Source of the DNA: Actinokineospora iranica
GTDB lineage: Bacteria; Actinomycetota; Actinomycetes; Mycobacteriales; Pseudonocardiaceae
Length of the DNA stretch: 64,000 nt
Direction of reading: 5' to 3'
Assembly: GCF_900101685.1 (NCBI RefSeq)
Contig: NZ_FMZZ01000006.1
Span: 186,001-250,000, forward strand
This document shows positions 1 through 7,948 of this stretch, piece by piece. The translations under genes were made by a program, and so were the position numbers. The notes below the pieces were generated by a model. The model worked only from the letters and a program-made list of their open reading frames with translations, did not search any database and had not been told where the DNA came from. Numbering within the stretch: the stretch's first letter is position 1; every line of letters begins with the position of its first letter.

Positions 1-38
1 CTACTCGGGCCGATCTTCGTGGGAAAAAACGAGCGGGG

Positions 39-206
39 TCAGCCCGCGGCGGACTTGAGCGCGTCCCCGAGGTTGCTGGCCTCCTCCGGGGTCATCTCCA
101 CCACCAGACGCCCGCCGCCCTCCAGCGGGACGCGCATCACGATGCCCCGGCCCTCCTTCGTCACTTCGAGGGGACCATCCCCGGTCCGGGGCTTCATGGC
201 CGCCAT
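39..206 (-). CDS. DUF3117 small protein
   Basis: A 55-residue protein matching the actinobacterial DUF3117 family (Rv1211-like), whose function is unknown. It begins MAAMKPRTGDGPLEVTKEGR, continues with a Gly/Val/Glu-rich core and ends in an Asn-Leu-Gly-Asp-Ala-Leu stretch, as the family does. The ATG at 206 gives the family's usual length. Other reading frames through here are longer but have no family resemblance. In M. tuberculosis the same protein lies next to tagA; here a paaX-paaG pair separates the two. Confidence 0.88.
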   Translation of the reverse strand: MAAMKPRTGDGPLEVTKEGRGIVMRVPLEGGGRLVVEMTPEEASNLGDALKSAAG

Positions 207-348
207 AGCGTGCTCCCTCCGTCATAGCCTGCCCACCCGACACCGGTCCACGTCGTGGTGAACCGACCGGGTCGCGGCCATTCTCCCCTATCGACTCGCG
301 GCGGTGAAATCGAACCGATCATCGCGTGTCGCGTGACCGGGCACGATA

Positions 349-1188
349 GTGGCGGGGCCGCCCGGCGGGCTGTCAGACTCGGGGGTCGTGCGCGCTCGTT
401 CCGCCCTCTTCGACCTCTACGGCGGCTACCTCAGGCAGCGGGGAGGCGCCGCCGCCGTCGCCGCCCTGGTGCGGCTGCTGGAGCCGCTGGGCTTCGGCGC
501 GCCCGCGATCAGGACCGCGGTGTCCAGAATGGTCCGTCAGGGCTGGCTCACCCCGGTGCGGCTGGCCGACGGCCCCGGCTACGCGCTTACCGCCCGCGCG
601 GAAAGGCGTCTGGACGAGGCGGGCGCGCGGATCTACCGCACCGGTCCCTCCACTTGGGAGCGGACGTGGCACGTGGTGGTGTTGGAGGAAATCCCGGCAC
701 GCGGCGCGCGCGACCGGCTCGCGTCGTCGCTGCGGCTGCTCGGCTACGGCCCGCTCGGCCCGTCGACCTGGGTGGCGCCGCGCCCGTCGCCGGAACTGGC
801 CGACGTGCTGGCCGCCGAGGACGCCACGGCCAGTGTTTTCCTCGGCGCGCACGACGGCTCCGCCGCCGAACTGGCCGCGCGGGCGTGGGACCTGGGCACG
901 CTGGGCGCGGAGTACCGCGAGTTCGTCGCCGAGTGGACGCCGGTGATGTCCGCTGTGGACGGCACGGCTCCCGCGGCGGCCTTCGCCGCGTCCCAGCGAC
1001 TGCTGCACGCGTGGCGGAAGTTCCTCTTCCGCGACCCCGGGCTGCCCGCGGAACTGCTGCCCGCGGACTGGCCGGGAACGGCGGCCGCGGCGTTCTTCGA
1101 CGAGCACACCGCGCGGCTGGCCCCCGCTGTGACCGAGTTCCTGGACGAATGCCTGGGCCGAGGTGGTAAGCAGAGGACTCCCGCGTAA
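349..1188 (+). CDS. paaX: PaaX-family transcriptional regulator
   Basis: Winged-helix repressor of the PaaX family, which in other bacteria senses phenylacetyl-CoA and controls phenylacetate catabolism. The N-terminal wHTH is at about residues 15-95 (alternating helices ending in AIRTAVSRMVRQGWLTPVR). A central CRISPR-Cas2-like domain and a helical C-terminal domain follow (about 270 residues in all, the usual length). The open frame starts at GTG 349, but GTG 388, just before RARSALFDLYG, fits the family N-terminus better. The enoyl-CoA hydratase-like gene starts 22 bp downstream, so the two are probably co-transcribed. The rest of the paa pathway is not in the window, so the effector is inferred. 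Confidence 0.85.
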   Translation: MAGPPGGLSDSGVVRARSALFDLYGGYLRQRGGAAAVAALVRLLEPLGFGAPAIRTAVSRMVRQGWLTPVRLADGPGYALTARAERRLDEAGARIYRTGPSTWERTWHVVVLEEIPARGARDRLASSLRLLGYGPLGPSTWVAPRPSPELADVLAAEDATASVFLGAHDGSAAELAARAWDLGTLGAEYREFVAEWTPVMSAVDGTAPAAAFAASQRLLHAWRKFLFRDPGLPAELLPADWPGTAAAAFFDEHTARLAPAVTEFLDECLGRGGKQRTPA

Positions 1189-1210
1189 ACCGGCAGGAAG
1201 GTAGAAGCCC

Positions 1211-1990
1211 GTGCTGTTGACCGAGGATCGCGACGGGGTGCGCACGCTGACCTTGAACCGGCCGGAGGCGTTCAACTCGCTGACTACCGAACTCAAGGAA
1301 GCGCTGCTTACCGCCCTCACGTCAGCGGCCGCGGACGACTCTGTGCGGGCGGTAGTGCTGACGGGCGCCGGTAAGGCGTTCTGCGCGGGGCAAGACCTCA
1401 AAGAGCACGTCGCCTTGCTCCGCGCGAACGACCCGGCGCCGCTGTCCACGGTCGAGAAGCACTACAACCCGATTGTGACGGCCATCACGACCATGCCCAA
1501 GCCCATCATCGCCGCCGTCAACGGCATGGCGGCGGGCGCGGGCGCGTCCTTCGCCTACGCCTGCGACCTGCGGATCGCGGCCGACACGACCAAGTTCCTG
1601 ATGGCCTTCGCCAACGTCGGCCTCACCGCCGACTCAGGCGCGGCGTGGACCCTGCCCCGGCTCATCGGCTACGGCCGCGCGATGGAGATGATGCTGCTCG
1701 CCAAGCCCGTCACCGCCGACGAAGCCCTGCGGATCGGCATGGTCACCCAGGTCGTCCCCGCCGCCGAGGTGCTGCCCACCGCCCACGCCCTGGCCAGCCG
1801 TCTCGCCGCGGGCCCCACGACGGCCTACGCCAAGATCAAGGAAGCCATGCTGGCCTCCGCTGGCGGCCCCCTGGCCGACGGCCTGGCCGCCGAGGGCCGC
1901 ACCCAGGCCGAAGCGGGCGGCACGGCCGATCACCGGGAGGCCGTGGAGGCCTTCATCGCCAAGCGCGAGCCGAACTTCACCGGCCGCTGA
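1211..1990 (+). CDS. paaG: Enoyl-CoA hydratase/isomerase, PaaG-like
   Basis: Crotonase-superfamily enzyme of 259 residues. The oxyanion-hole segments GAGKAFCAGQDL (about 50-61) and NGMAAGAGAS (about 104-113) are present. The GQDLKEH pattern and the later LTADSGAAWTLPRL segment resemble PaaG, the ring-1,2-epoxyphenylacetyl-CoA isomerase, more than a plain hydratase. It starts at GTG 1211 after an AGGAAGG ribosome site. It follows paaX, which supports a role in phenylacetate breakdown, although substrate cannot be read from sequence. Its 3' end overlaps the convergent tag gene by 14 bp. Confidence 0.85.
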   Translation: MLLTEDRDGVRTLTLNRPEAFNSLTTELKEALLTALTSAAADDSVRAVVLTGAGKAFCAGQDLKEHVALLRANDPAPLSTVEKHYNPIVTAITTMPKPIIAAVNGMAAGAGASFAYACDLRIAADTTKFLMAFANVGLTADSGAAWTLPRLIGYGRAMEMMLLAKPVTADEALRIGMVTQVVPAAEVLPTAHALASRLAAGPTTAYAKIKEAMLASAGGPLADGLAAEGRTQAEAGGTADHREAVEAFIAKREPNFTGR

Positions 1991-2534
1991 CCGCCCGCCA
2001 GCAGGTGGCCACGTGGTCGTCGACCATGCCGGTGGCCTGCATGAGGGCGTAGCAGGTGGTGGGGCCGACGAAGGCGAAGCCGCGGCGCTTGAGTTCCTTG
2101 GCCATGGCTCTCGACTCGGGGGTCACGGCGGGGACTTCGGCCATGGTGGCCGGGCGGACGCGGGGGCCGGTGGGGGCGAAGGACCACAGCAGGTCGTCCA
2201 GCGGTTGGTCCAAGTCGAGAATGGCGCGGGCGTTGCGGATGGTGGCCTCGATCTTCGCCCGGTTGCGGACGATGCCCGCGTCGGCGAGCAGGCGGGCCAC
2301 GTCGGCCTCGGTGAACGCCGCGACCTTGTCCGGGTCGAAGCCCGCGAAAGCGGCCCGGAAGGCGGGGCGCTTGCGCAGGATCGTGATCCACGACAGGCCG
2401 GACTGGAACGCCTCCAGGCTGACCCGCTCGTACAGTTCGTCGCGGCCGCGCAGCGGCACACCCCACTCGTCGTCGTGGTAAGCGGCGTAGTCGGGGGACG
2501 AGTCCCCCCAGGCGCAGCGGGGGCGGTCGATCAC
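1977..2534 (-). CDS. tag: DNA-3-methyladenine glycosylase I
   Basis: Tag-type base-excision enzyme that removes 3-methyladenine from alkylated DNA. The N-terminal Cys (RPRCAWG), the AYHDDEWG block, GLSWITILRKR, and the C-terminal VDDHVATCW match the family, including the Cys/His zinc ligands at both ends. GTG 2534 is chosen because it overlaps the stop codon of the upstream SRPBCC gene (GTGA); an in-frame start at 2552 would add six residues. It is the last gene of a three-gene operon with SRPBCC and DivIVA-domain proteins, as in the Rv1209-Rv1210 neighbourhood of mycobacteria. Confidence 0.95.
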   Translation of the reverse strand: MIDRPRCAWGDSSPDYAAYHDDEWGVPLRGRDELYERVSLEAFQSGLSWITILRKRPAFRAAFAGFDPDKVAAFTEADVARLLADAGIVRNRAKIEATIRNARAILDLDQPLDDLLWSFAPTGPRVRPATMAEVPAVTPESRAMAKELKRRGFAFVGPTTCYALMQATGMVDDHVATCWRAVSGR

Positions 2535-2998
2535 GCCGCACGCTCCGCCCACGCGGCGAACCGGCGCAGCGACCGGCGCAGGCCGAGGCGGAAACCGGGG
2601 CCGACGACCGCCCAGCCCGCCCTGCCCAGCGCGCCAAACGGCAGGTCCAGCCGCTCGCGCCAGACCAGGGTCGACGCCGCCGGGCCGCGCTCATCGACCT
2701 CGAACACGCCGGACCCGCGCACGACCTTCCCGGTGTGCCGCACCTCGCAGCGGCGCGGCGGGTCCCAGACGGTGATGTCCATGGTGTCGGTGAACCCGAC
2801 CTTGCCGACCCCCTTGCCGACCCCCTTGCCGACCCCGGTGAACGCCGCGAGCCGGGAGCCGACGCCGCTGCCGTCGCCCTCGGTGACCCGGACGGTGGTG
2901 CCGAGCATCCACTCGCCCTGCCGGTCCCAGTCGGTCACAGCCGCCCAGGTGGCCGCGGCGGGCACGGCCACGTCGACGCTTTCGGTGACCTCGATCAC
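2531..2998 (-). CDS. SRPBCC (START-like) family protein
   Basis: A 155-residue protein with the SRPBCC/polyketide-cyclase fold pattern: an N-terminal beta strand (VTESVDVAVPAAATWAAVTD), a WQGEW-type turn, beta strands rich in Val/Arg, and a long C-terminal helix (GFRLGLRRSLRRFAAWAE). Such proteins bind hydrophobic ligands in a deep pocket; the ligand is unknown here. Both junctions are translationally coupled: GTG 2998 overlaps the stop of the DivIVA-domain gene, and its own stop overlaps tag. It carries an in-frame triplication giving three GVGK units. Confidence 0.8.
   Translation of the reverse strand: MIEVTESVDVAVPAAATWAAVTDWDRQGEWMLGTTVRVTEGDGSGVGSRLAAFTGVGKGVGKGVGKVGFTDTMDITVWDPPRRCEVRHTGKVVRGSGVFEVDERGPAASTLVWRERLDLPFGALGRAGWAVVGPGFRLGLRRSLRRFAAWAERAA
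2801..2836. repeat. Three exact 12-bp tandem repeats inside the SRPBCC gene
   Basis: The unit CTTGCCGACCCC is repeated exactly three times in frame. On the coding strand this encodes a Gly-Val-Gly-Lys triplication in the predicted ligand-pocket domain. A repeat of this type could expand or contract by slippage without breaking the frame. Confidence 0.9.
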
Positions 2999-3312
2999 CT
3001 GGCGTCGCCCGCCGGGGCGGTCGCCTCCAACTCGGCCACCCGGGCGCGCAACTGGTCGATCTCGTCGCTCGCGCGCCGCAGCACCCAGTCGACCTCGGAC
3101 ATCTTGTAGCCCCGCAGCACCAACTGGAAGCGGACGTCGCGCAGGTCGTCGCCGGTGACCCCGGTCCCGGGCAGCCGGGTGGGGGACGCGCCGGGCGGCA
3201 GGGCGGGCAGTTCCTCGCCCCGCCCGAACACGACGGAGGCCAGCAGGAACACCACCGCCGCCACGAGCACCATGACGACGAGGTAAATGAGCACGGTGGT
3301 CACCCAAGGCAT
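2995..3312 (-). CDS. Membrane-anchored DivIVA-domain protein
   Basis: A 105-residue protein with one N-terminal transmembrane helix (about residues 5-29), a short Pro-rich linker, and a DivIVA-like segment (about 52-95) with VRFQLVLRGYKMSEVDWVL, the signature of the DivIVA N-terminal motif, followed by a short coiled coil. It resembles Rv1209 of M. tuberculosis, which sits between gpgS and tagA as here. A link to polar growth or cell-wall assembly is inferred from the DivIVA motif; direct function is unknown. First gene of the operon with SRPBCC and tag. Confidence 0.82.
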   Translation of the reverse strand: MPWVTTVLIYLVVMVLVAAVVFLLASVVFGRGEELPALPPGASPTRLPGTGVTGDDLRDVRFQLVLRGYKMSEVDWVLRRASDEIDQLRARVAELEATAPAGDAR

Positions 3313-3401
3313 GGTGTCACGACTGCCCGGGTACGCGCACCGCCCACCGGACCCGGGGAAATCCGGTTGCCGAGAACCACCGTCCCAGCGACCCTGCCCA
3401 C

Positions 3402-3887
3402 ATGCCCACGGTGCGACGCGCGACCCCCGCGGACTGGCAAGACCTGCGCGCCGTCCGCCTGGCCGCCCTCACCGACGCCCCCTACGCCTTCGGGTCCACC
3501 CTGGCCACGGAACTGCGCTTCGACGAGGCCCGGTGGCGCGAGTGGCCCGCCAAGCACGCCGTCTTCCTCGGCTGGCTCGCCGACCGCCCAGCGGCCATCG
3601 CCGCGGGCATCCCCGGCACGGAGGTCGAGATGATCTCGGTCTGGGCGCACCCGGACACCCGGGGCACTGGCCTCGCCGCCAAGGTCGTCACCGCCGTCAT
3701 CGACTGGGCCCACACCCACAACGCGACCCAGGTGACCGCGTGGGCGGTGGGAACCAACACCCGCGCCCTGCGCTTCTACCAACGGCTCGGTTTCACCCTC
3801 ACCGGCCGCGATGACGACCACCCGCATAATCCGGCGCTGCGGGAACTGGAACTCGTTCACCCGGTCCTCGCTTGCCAGGACTTCTGA
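3402..3887 (+). CDS. GNAT-family N-acetyltransferase
   Basis: A 161-residue GNAT enzyme that would transfer acetyl from acetyl-CoA to an unidentified amine. The core strand is MISVWAHPDTRGTGLAAKVV, containing the R/Q-x-x-G-x-G/A acetyl-CoA site, and the C-terminal NTRALRFYQRLGF motif is typical. It starts at ATG 3402, divergent from the DivIVA-domain operon. Its stop codon overlaps the palindrome in front of the next gene. Confidence 0.85.
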   Translation: MPTVRRATPADWQDLRAVRLAALTDAPYAFGSTLATELRFDEARWREWPAKHAVFLGWLADRPAAIAAGIPGTEVEMISVWAHPDTRGTGLAAKVVTAVIDWAHTHNATQVTAWAVGTNTRALRFYQRLGFTLTGRDDDHPHNPALRELELVHPVLACQDF

Positions 3888-3899
3888 ATAAGTTCAGAA
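3882..3899. promoter_or_regulatory. Palindromic operator candidate before a toxin-antitoxin pair
   Basis: A perfect 7-bp inverted repeat, TTCTGAA-TAAG-TTCAGAA, lies 8 bp before the GTG start of the downstream antitoxin-like gene. It is AT-rich against its surroundings. Position and symmetry fit an autoregulatory operator of a toxin-antitoxin operon. A weak terminator for the GNAT gene is less likely because the stem is AT-rich and lacks a T tract. Confidence 0.55.
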
Positions 3900-3906
3900 T
3901 GGATCT

Positions 3907-4374
3907 GTGACAACTGAGGTCCAGTGGAGCGAACTGCAACGCGACCCCAAGAGCGTCGCCGCGCTCGCCGACCAAGGGGATGTGCGGGTGCGGCGGCGCG
4001 ACGGCGCGGCCCTGCTGCTCACCAGGGTGGATCGCGCGGCTGCGACAGCGGATGGAGCAGTGGTGGCCGCCCGGGCACTGCGCAACCTGCTCGCGCACCT
4101 GCCCGAAGCCGCGTGGGGAGCGGCGGCGCGATCCCTGATCGACGAGTTCCCCTGGGCTGACGCCCTGCCGGAGGCCGACCGGCGCCAGTTCGTCGCCGAC
4201 TTCGCGCGAGCCTTCTCCGCCTCGGCTGAGATCGGCCAGTGGGCACTGCTCGACCAGACGATTCGGGAGTGGCGAAGCACCGCCGCCATCCACGCTGACC
4301 CCGAACTGGCCGCGAACCTCACCCGTCCGATCGATGACGACTTCGGCACGATCCCCGCTCCCACGGAGGCGTGA
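3907..4374 (+). CDS. Antitoxin-like protein, Phd/YefM-like N-terminus
   Basis: A 155-residue acidic protein. Residues 1-45 (MTTEVQWSELQRDPKSVAAL, then a beta hairpin VRVRRRDGAALLLTR) resemble the Phd/YefM DNA-binding fold. The remaining 100 residues are helical and probably cover the toxin. The gene ends 3 bp before a small basic RelE-like gene, the usual antitoxin-toxin order. It starts at GTG 3907, right behind a 7-bp-arm palindrome. Assignment is by architecture and context, not by a diagnostic motif. Confidence 0.6.
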   Translation: MTTEVQWSELQRDPKSVAALADQGDVRVRRRDGAALLLTRVDRAAATADGAVVAARALRNLLAHLPEAAWGAAARSLIDEFPWADALPEADRRQFVADFARAFSASAEIGQWALLDQTIREWRSTAAIHADPELAANLTRPIDDDFGTIPAPTEA

Positions 4375-4377
4375 ACG

Positions 4378-4731
4378 GTGGGAGCCAAACGCGGTGACCG
4401 CGTCGCGCCGCCAGCCAAGACCGGTGGCTGGGAAGCTCGCTTCGCCACGAACGACGCGGCCAAGGGCTGGGAAGACTTGTGCCAGACGGCCCGCTCCAAC
4501 ACCTGGGAAGCGTGGGTGATCCTCACGGAGCGTCCCGTGACTCCCGAGAATCCCGCCCGGCAGCATCGCCTTCGAGGAGTGCTCGGCAGCCGAACAGTGG
4601 GCGGACGTGAGCTTGACCAGTGGCAGTACGAGGTGACCTCGGGTGGCCGAATCTGGTACTGCCCGGACCCGGAGCGCAAGATCGTCTGGGTTGTCGAGGC
4701 AAGCGCCGCTCATCCGAAAGCGACGGACTAG
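4378..4731 (+). CDS. RelE/HigB-like toxin candidate
   Basis: A 117-residue basic protein. The C-terminal half has the strand pattern of RelE/ParE-fold toxins (WQYEVTSGGRIWYCPDPERK, then VWVVEASAAHPKATD). The HPKxT ending is common in actinobacterial RelE-like toxins. It begins at GTG 4378, 3 bp after the antitoxin candidate, so co-translation is likely. A ribosome-dependent mRNA interferase is the best guess; catalytic residues cannot be assigned safely. Confidence 0.58.
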   Translation: MGAKRGDRVAPPAKTGGWEARFATNDAAKGWEDLCQTARSNTWEAWVILTERPVTPENPARQHRLRGVLGSRTVGGRELDQWQYEVTSGGRIWYCPDPERKIVWVVEASAAHPKATD

Positions 4732-4748
4732 CGAGAACGCTCGGAACG

Positions 4749-5654
4749 TCAGCCGGTTGTCAGGCTTGCCATTGGGGGGCGGTCTTCGACCAGGACGTGG
4801 ATGCGGTCGGGGAGCCATTCTCCGGCCACCTGGACGAACTGGGTGAGGTCGCCGGAGGGGGAGTCGATGCCGCAGCGGGTCAGGGCGGTGCCGAGGATCT
4901 GGCGGGCCATGACGCCGAGTTGGAGCAGGGAGCGGTTGCGGTGTTTGCGGACGCCGAGGTTGACCTGGGCCAGGCCGTCGAGGCCGTAGCGGGTGTGGGC
5001 GTCGAGGAGTAGGCCGATCTCGACGCCGTAGCCCGCGGCGAAGGGGACCGCGGACAGGAAGTCGCGGGTGGCGGCGTATTCGCCGCCCAGCGGCTGGATG
5101 ACGCCGGAGAGTTCGGGGCGGAGAGCGGACAGGACGGGGCGGGCCAACAACTCCGTGACGCGGCCGCCGCCGGTGCCGATCTCCTCCGCCTCCAGGCGCA
5201 GCGGCCTGCGGTAGAAGCCCTTGACCAGGTGCACGCCCGAGGTGGTGAGCAGCGGGCCCAGCAGGGACGGGACGAACGCCGGGTCCGGGTCCACCAGGTC
5301 CGAGTCCAGGAAGACGACCAGGTCCCCGGTGGTCGCGGCCAGCGAGCGCCACAGCACCTCGCCCTTGCCTGGGCGCGGTTCCAGGTCCGGCAGCACCTTG
5401 TCGCGGTGGACGACGCGGGCGCCCGCGGCGGCGGCGACGGCGGCGGTGCGGTCGGTGGAGCCGGAGTCCACGACGACCAGTTCGTCCACAAGGGACCCCA
5501 GCAGCGGCAGGACGGACGCGACGACGCCCGCGACGGTGGCCTCTTCGTCCAACGCGGGCAGCACGACGCTGACCGTGCGCGTTCCCTTGGCGCGCACCAG
5601 TTCCGACACCGTCCACTCTGGACTTTGCCAGGTGGTCCGGTCGAGTCCGCTCAC
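4749..5654 (-). CDS. gpgS: Glucosyl-3-phosphoglycerate synthase
   Basis: GT-A fold glycosyltransferase (GT81) that makes glucosyl-3-phosphoglycerate from NDP-glucose and 3-phosphoglycerate, the first step to glucosylglycerate and methylglucose lipopolysaccharides. The N-terminal SVVLPALDEEATV block, VVDSGSTDRT, and the DxD-type metal motif in VFLDSDLVDP are present, as is GGEYAATRDFL later. About 300 residues, as expected. GTG 5654 is preferred; GTG 5690 is also in frame and gives 313 residues. It follows folP2 closely, the same pairing as Rv1207-Rv1208. Confidence 0.92.
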   Translation of the reverse strand: MSGLDRTTWQSPEWTVSELVRAKGTRTVSVVLPALDEEATVAGVVASVLPLLGSLVDELVVVDSGSTDRTAAVAAAAGARVVHRDKVLPDLEPRPGKGEVLWRSLAATTGDLVVFLDSDLVDPDPAFVPSLLGPLLTTSGVHLVKGFYRRPLRLEAEEIGTGGGRVTELLARPVLSALRPELSGVIQPLGGEYAATRDFLSAVPFAAGYGVEIGLLLDAHTRYGLDGLAQVNLGVRKHRNRSLLQLGVMARQILGTALTRCGIDSPSGDLTQFVQVAGEWLPDRIHVLVEDRPPMASLTTG

Positions 5655-5700
5655 GCGGCCACCGCACACGTCCGGCGAATCCGCCTGCACCGAATCACGC

Positions 5701-6588
5701 TCATGCCAGCGCCCGCACCGCTCGGGCAGGCGGGCGGGTGCCCGCGATGCCTGCGACCATGTCGACCACCTGCCGGGTGCGGCGGACCTGGTGCGCGCGG
5801 AACACCCGCGCGCCCGCCCACGCGGCCACCGCCGTCGCCGCCAGGGTGCCCTCCACCCGGTCGTCGACGTCCGCGCCGAGGGTTTCGCCGATGAAGTCCT
5901 TGTTGGACAACGCCATCAGCACCGGCCACCCGGTGCCGACCAGCTCGTCCAGCCTGCGCAGCAGCTCCAAGCCGTGCCAGGTGTTCTTGCCGAAGTCGTG
6001 GGTCGGGTCGATCAGCACGCCCGCGCGCGGCACGCCCAGCTCGACCATCCGCTCCGCGCGGGCCACCAGTTCCGCGACGACCTCGGCCACCACGTCGGTG
6101 TAGCGGACGCGGTGCGGGTCGGTGCGCGGGGCCGCGCCGCCGGTGTGCGAGCAGACGATGCCCACCCCGTACTCGGCGGCGACCTCGGCCAGCCGGGGGT
6201 CCGCGCCAGCCCAGGTGTCGTTGATCAGGTCCGCGCCCGCGGCGCACACCGCGCGGCCCACCTCGTGCCGCCAGGTGTCGACGCTGAGCACCAGCCCCGG
6301 GTGCCGCTCCCGGACCGCCGCGACGAACGGCACGACCCGGCGCGCCTCCTCGGCCGCGTCCACCGGCTCGCCGTGCGCGCCCGCGCGGACACCGCCGATG
6401 TCCACGATGTCGGCGCCCTCGGCCACCGCCCGGTCCACCGCTTCCAGCGCGGCGGACTCGGCGAAGGTCGCGCCGCGGTCGTAGAAGGAGTCCCTGGTCC
6501 GGTTCACGATCGCCATCACCAGGGCGCGATCGGACGCCACGGGGCGCTCGCCGAACCGGAGGACAGTCACGCCTACCGATGGTGCCAT
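5701..6588 (-). CDS. folP2: Dihydropteroate synthase paralogue, FolP2 type
   Basis: DHPS-fold TIM-barrel protein of 295 residues from ATG 6588 (a longer frame reaches 6663). It aligns with dihydropteroate synthases through VMAIVNRTRDSFYDRGATF, a DIGG strand, LINDTWAG and ILIDPTHDFGKN. Several catalytic signatures differ from true FolP: SNKDF replaces the SRKRF loop, CSHTGG replaces the H(M/W)RG loop, and FRAHQV replaces the usual RVHDV end. Mycobacterial FolP2 paralogues, which also sit beside gpgS, are reported to lack DHPS activity, so a folate role should not be assumed. Confidence 0.85.
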   Translation of the reverse strand: MAPSVGVTVLRFGERPVASDRALVMAIVNRTRDSFYDRGATFAESAALEAVDRAVAEGADIVDIGGVRAGAHGEPVDAAEEARRVVPFVAAVRERHPGLVLSVDTWRHEVGRAVCAAGADLINDTWAGADPRLAEVAAEYGVGIVCSHTGGAAPRTDPHRVRYTDVVAEVVAELVARAERMVELGVPRAGVLIDPTHDFGKNTWHGLELLRRLDELVGTGWPVLMALSNKDFIGETLGADVDDRVEGTLAATAVAAWAGARVFRAHQVRRTRQVVDMVAGIAGTRPPARAVRALA

Positions 6589-6732
6589 GCCCGCCGCGGC
6601 GGGCCACCGACGGTGAGGGGTGTCTCCGCCGGACAGGGCAGACCGCTGGGCCGTACAGCTCACGTCGCCGCGCCGGGAACGTGACCATGGCCGCCCCTGG
6701 CTACAGTGGTGGCGGACCTAGGAGGACTCGTC

Positions 6733-7401
6733 GTGTTCTACCGCGCGTTGCGTGCCGTGCTCTCATTGGTCACCCGGATGTTCCTCCGGCCGGTCGTGGA
6801 GGGCGCGGACCGCGTCCCGGCGCACGGGCCGGTCATCCTGGCGATCAACCACCTCGCGGTGATCGACAGCTTCGTGGTCCCGATGATGCTCTCCCGCAAG
6901 GTCGCCTTCCTGGCCAAGGCCGAGTACTTCGAGGGCCGCTCACCGCGCGGGCGCATGACCGCCGTGCTGTTCCGCGCCCTGGGGGCGATCCCCGTGCAGC
7001 GCGACAACAGCCGCGCCGCGCTCGCCTCCCTTGAGGTCGCGGGCGCCGTGCTCGACAAGGGCGGCGCGTTCGCCATCCACCCCGAAGGCACCCGCTCGCT
7101 CGACGGCAAGCTGCACCGCGGCCGCACCGGCGTCGCCCAGCTCGCCCTCGAACACAAGGCCCTGGTCGTGCCGGTCGCGGTGATCGGGACCGACAAGGTG
7201 CAGCCCACCGGCAAGAAGATGCCGCGCCCGCACCGGATCACCGTGCGCTTCGGCGAGCCGCTGGACTTCTCCCGCTACGACGGCATGGCCAACTCACTGC
7301 CGATCCGCCGCGCGGTCACCGACGAGGTCATGTACTCGATCCTGGAGCTGTCCGGCCAGGAGTACGTCGACTCCTACCACAAGCGGCCCAACGCGGCCTG
7401 A
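6733..7401 (+). CDS. plsC: 1-acylglycerol-3-phosphate acyltransferase
   Basis: PlsC-family acyltransferase of 222 residues that acylates lysophosphatidate at sn-2. The catalytic INHLAVID (HX4D), the FEGRS region, and HPEGTRS motif are all present in the expected order. GTG 6733 is chosen because AGGAGG lies 8 bp upstream; an earlier GTG at 6706 has no such site. Monocistronic and convergent with the LOG genes; its stop codon is buried in the shared terminator stem. Confidence 0.9.
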   Translation: MFYRALRAVLSLVTRMFLRPVVEGADRVPAHGPVILAINHLAVIDSFVVPMMLSRKVAFLAKAEYFEGRSPRGRMTAVLFRALGAIPVQRDNSRAALASLEVAGAVLDKGGAFAIHPEGTRSLDGKLHRGRTGVAQLALEHKALVVPVAVIGTDKVQPTGKKMPRPHRITVRFGEPLDFSRYDGMANSLPIRRAVTDEVMYSILELSGQEYVDSYHKRPNAA

Positions 7402-7417
7402 GACCAGCTCAGGCCGC
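7393..7417. terminator. Bidirectional hairpin across two stop codons
   Basis: A perfect 10-bp stem, GCGGCCTGAG / CTCAGGCCGC, with a 5-nt loop. It contains the stop codon of plsC in one arm and that of the convergent LOG gene in the other. There is no T tract, which is common for actinobacterial terminators. Confidence 0.7.
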
Positions 7418-7948
7418 GCAGGCGTCCAGGGCCTCGTCCACGGTCCGGGCGACCACCAGGGCGTCCAGGGCGAGCTGGCTGGCGAAGCCGCGGGCACGCA
7501 GTTCGCGGACCCAGGTCAACATGCCCTCCCAGTGGTCGTCGAGGTCGAGCAGGACCACCGGTTTCGCGTGCATCCCCAGGTAGCGCGACGTCCACACCTC
7601 GAACAGCTCCTCGCACGTGCCCAGCCCGCCGGGCAGGGCCAGGAACGCGTCCGCGCGCTCGTCCATCTCGCGCTTGCGCTCACGCATCGTGTCGACCACG
7701 ACCAACTCGTCGGCCTCCGGGTCGGCCTTCTCCAGGTCGACCAACGCGCGCGGGATGACCCCGACCGTGGTCGACCCGCCGCGGCGGACGGCGCGGGCGA
7801 CCGCGCCCATCATCGACACCTGCGAACCACCCCACACCAGCGACCAGCCCCGGGCGGCGAGCCCGGAGCCCACCGCGTCCGCCAGGTCCAGGTAGCCGCG
7901 CGGGACGGAGGAGTGGGAACCGCAGTAGACGCTCACCGCCCGGCTCAA
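7409..7948 (-). CDS. LOG-family protein (phosphoribohydrolase fold)
   Basis: A 179-residue Rossmann-fold protein of the LOG/TIGR00730 family. Plant and some bacterial members release cytokinin bases from their riboside monophosphates. The two signatures are VYCGSHSS at the N-terminus and LPGGLGTCEEL (about 105-115), the PGGxGTxxE motif that carries the catalytic Glu. The ATG overlaps the stop of the upstream LOG paralogue by 4 bp. It corresponds in position to Rv1205 of M. tuberculosis. The physiological substrate is unknown here. Confidence 0.88.
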   Translation of the reverse strand: MSRAVSVYCGSHSSVPRGYLDLADAVGSGLAARGWSLVWGGSQVSMMGAVARAVRRGGSTTVGVIPRALVDLEKADPEADELVVVDTMRERKREMDERADAFLALPGGLGTCEELFEVWTSRYLGMHAKPVVLLDLDDHWEGMLTWVRELRARGFASQLALDALVVARTVDEALDACAA

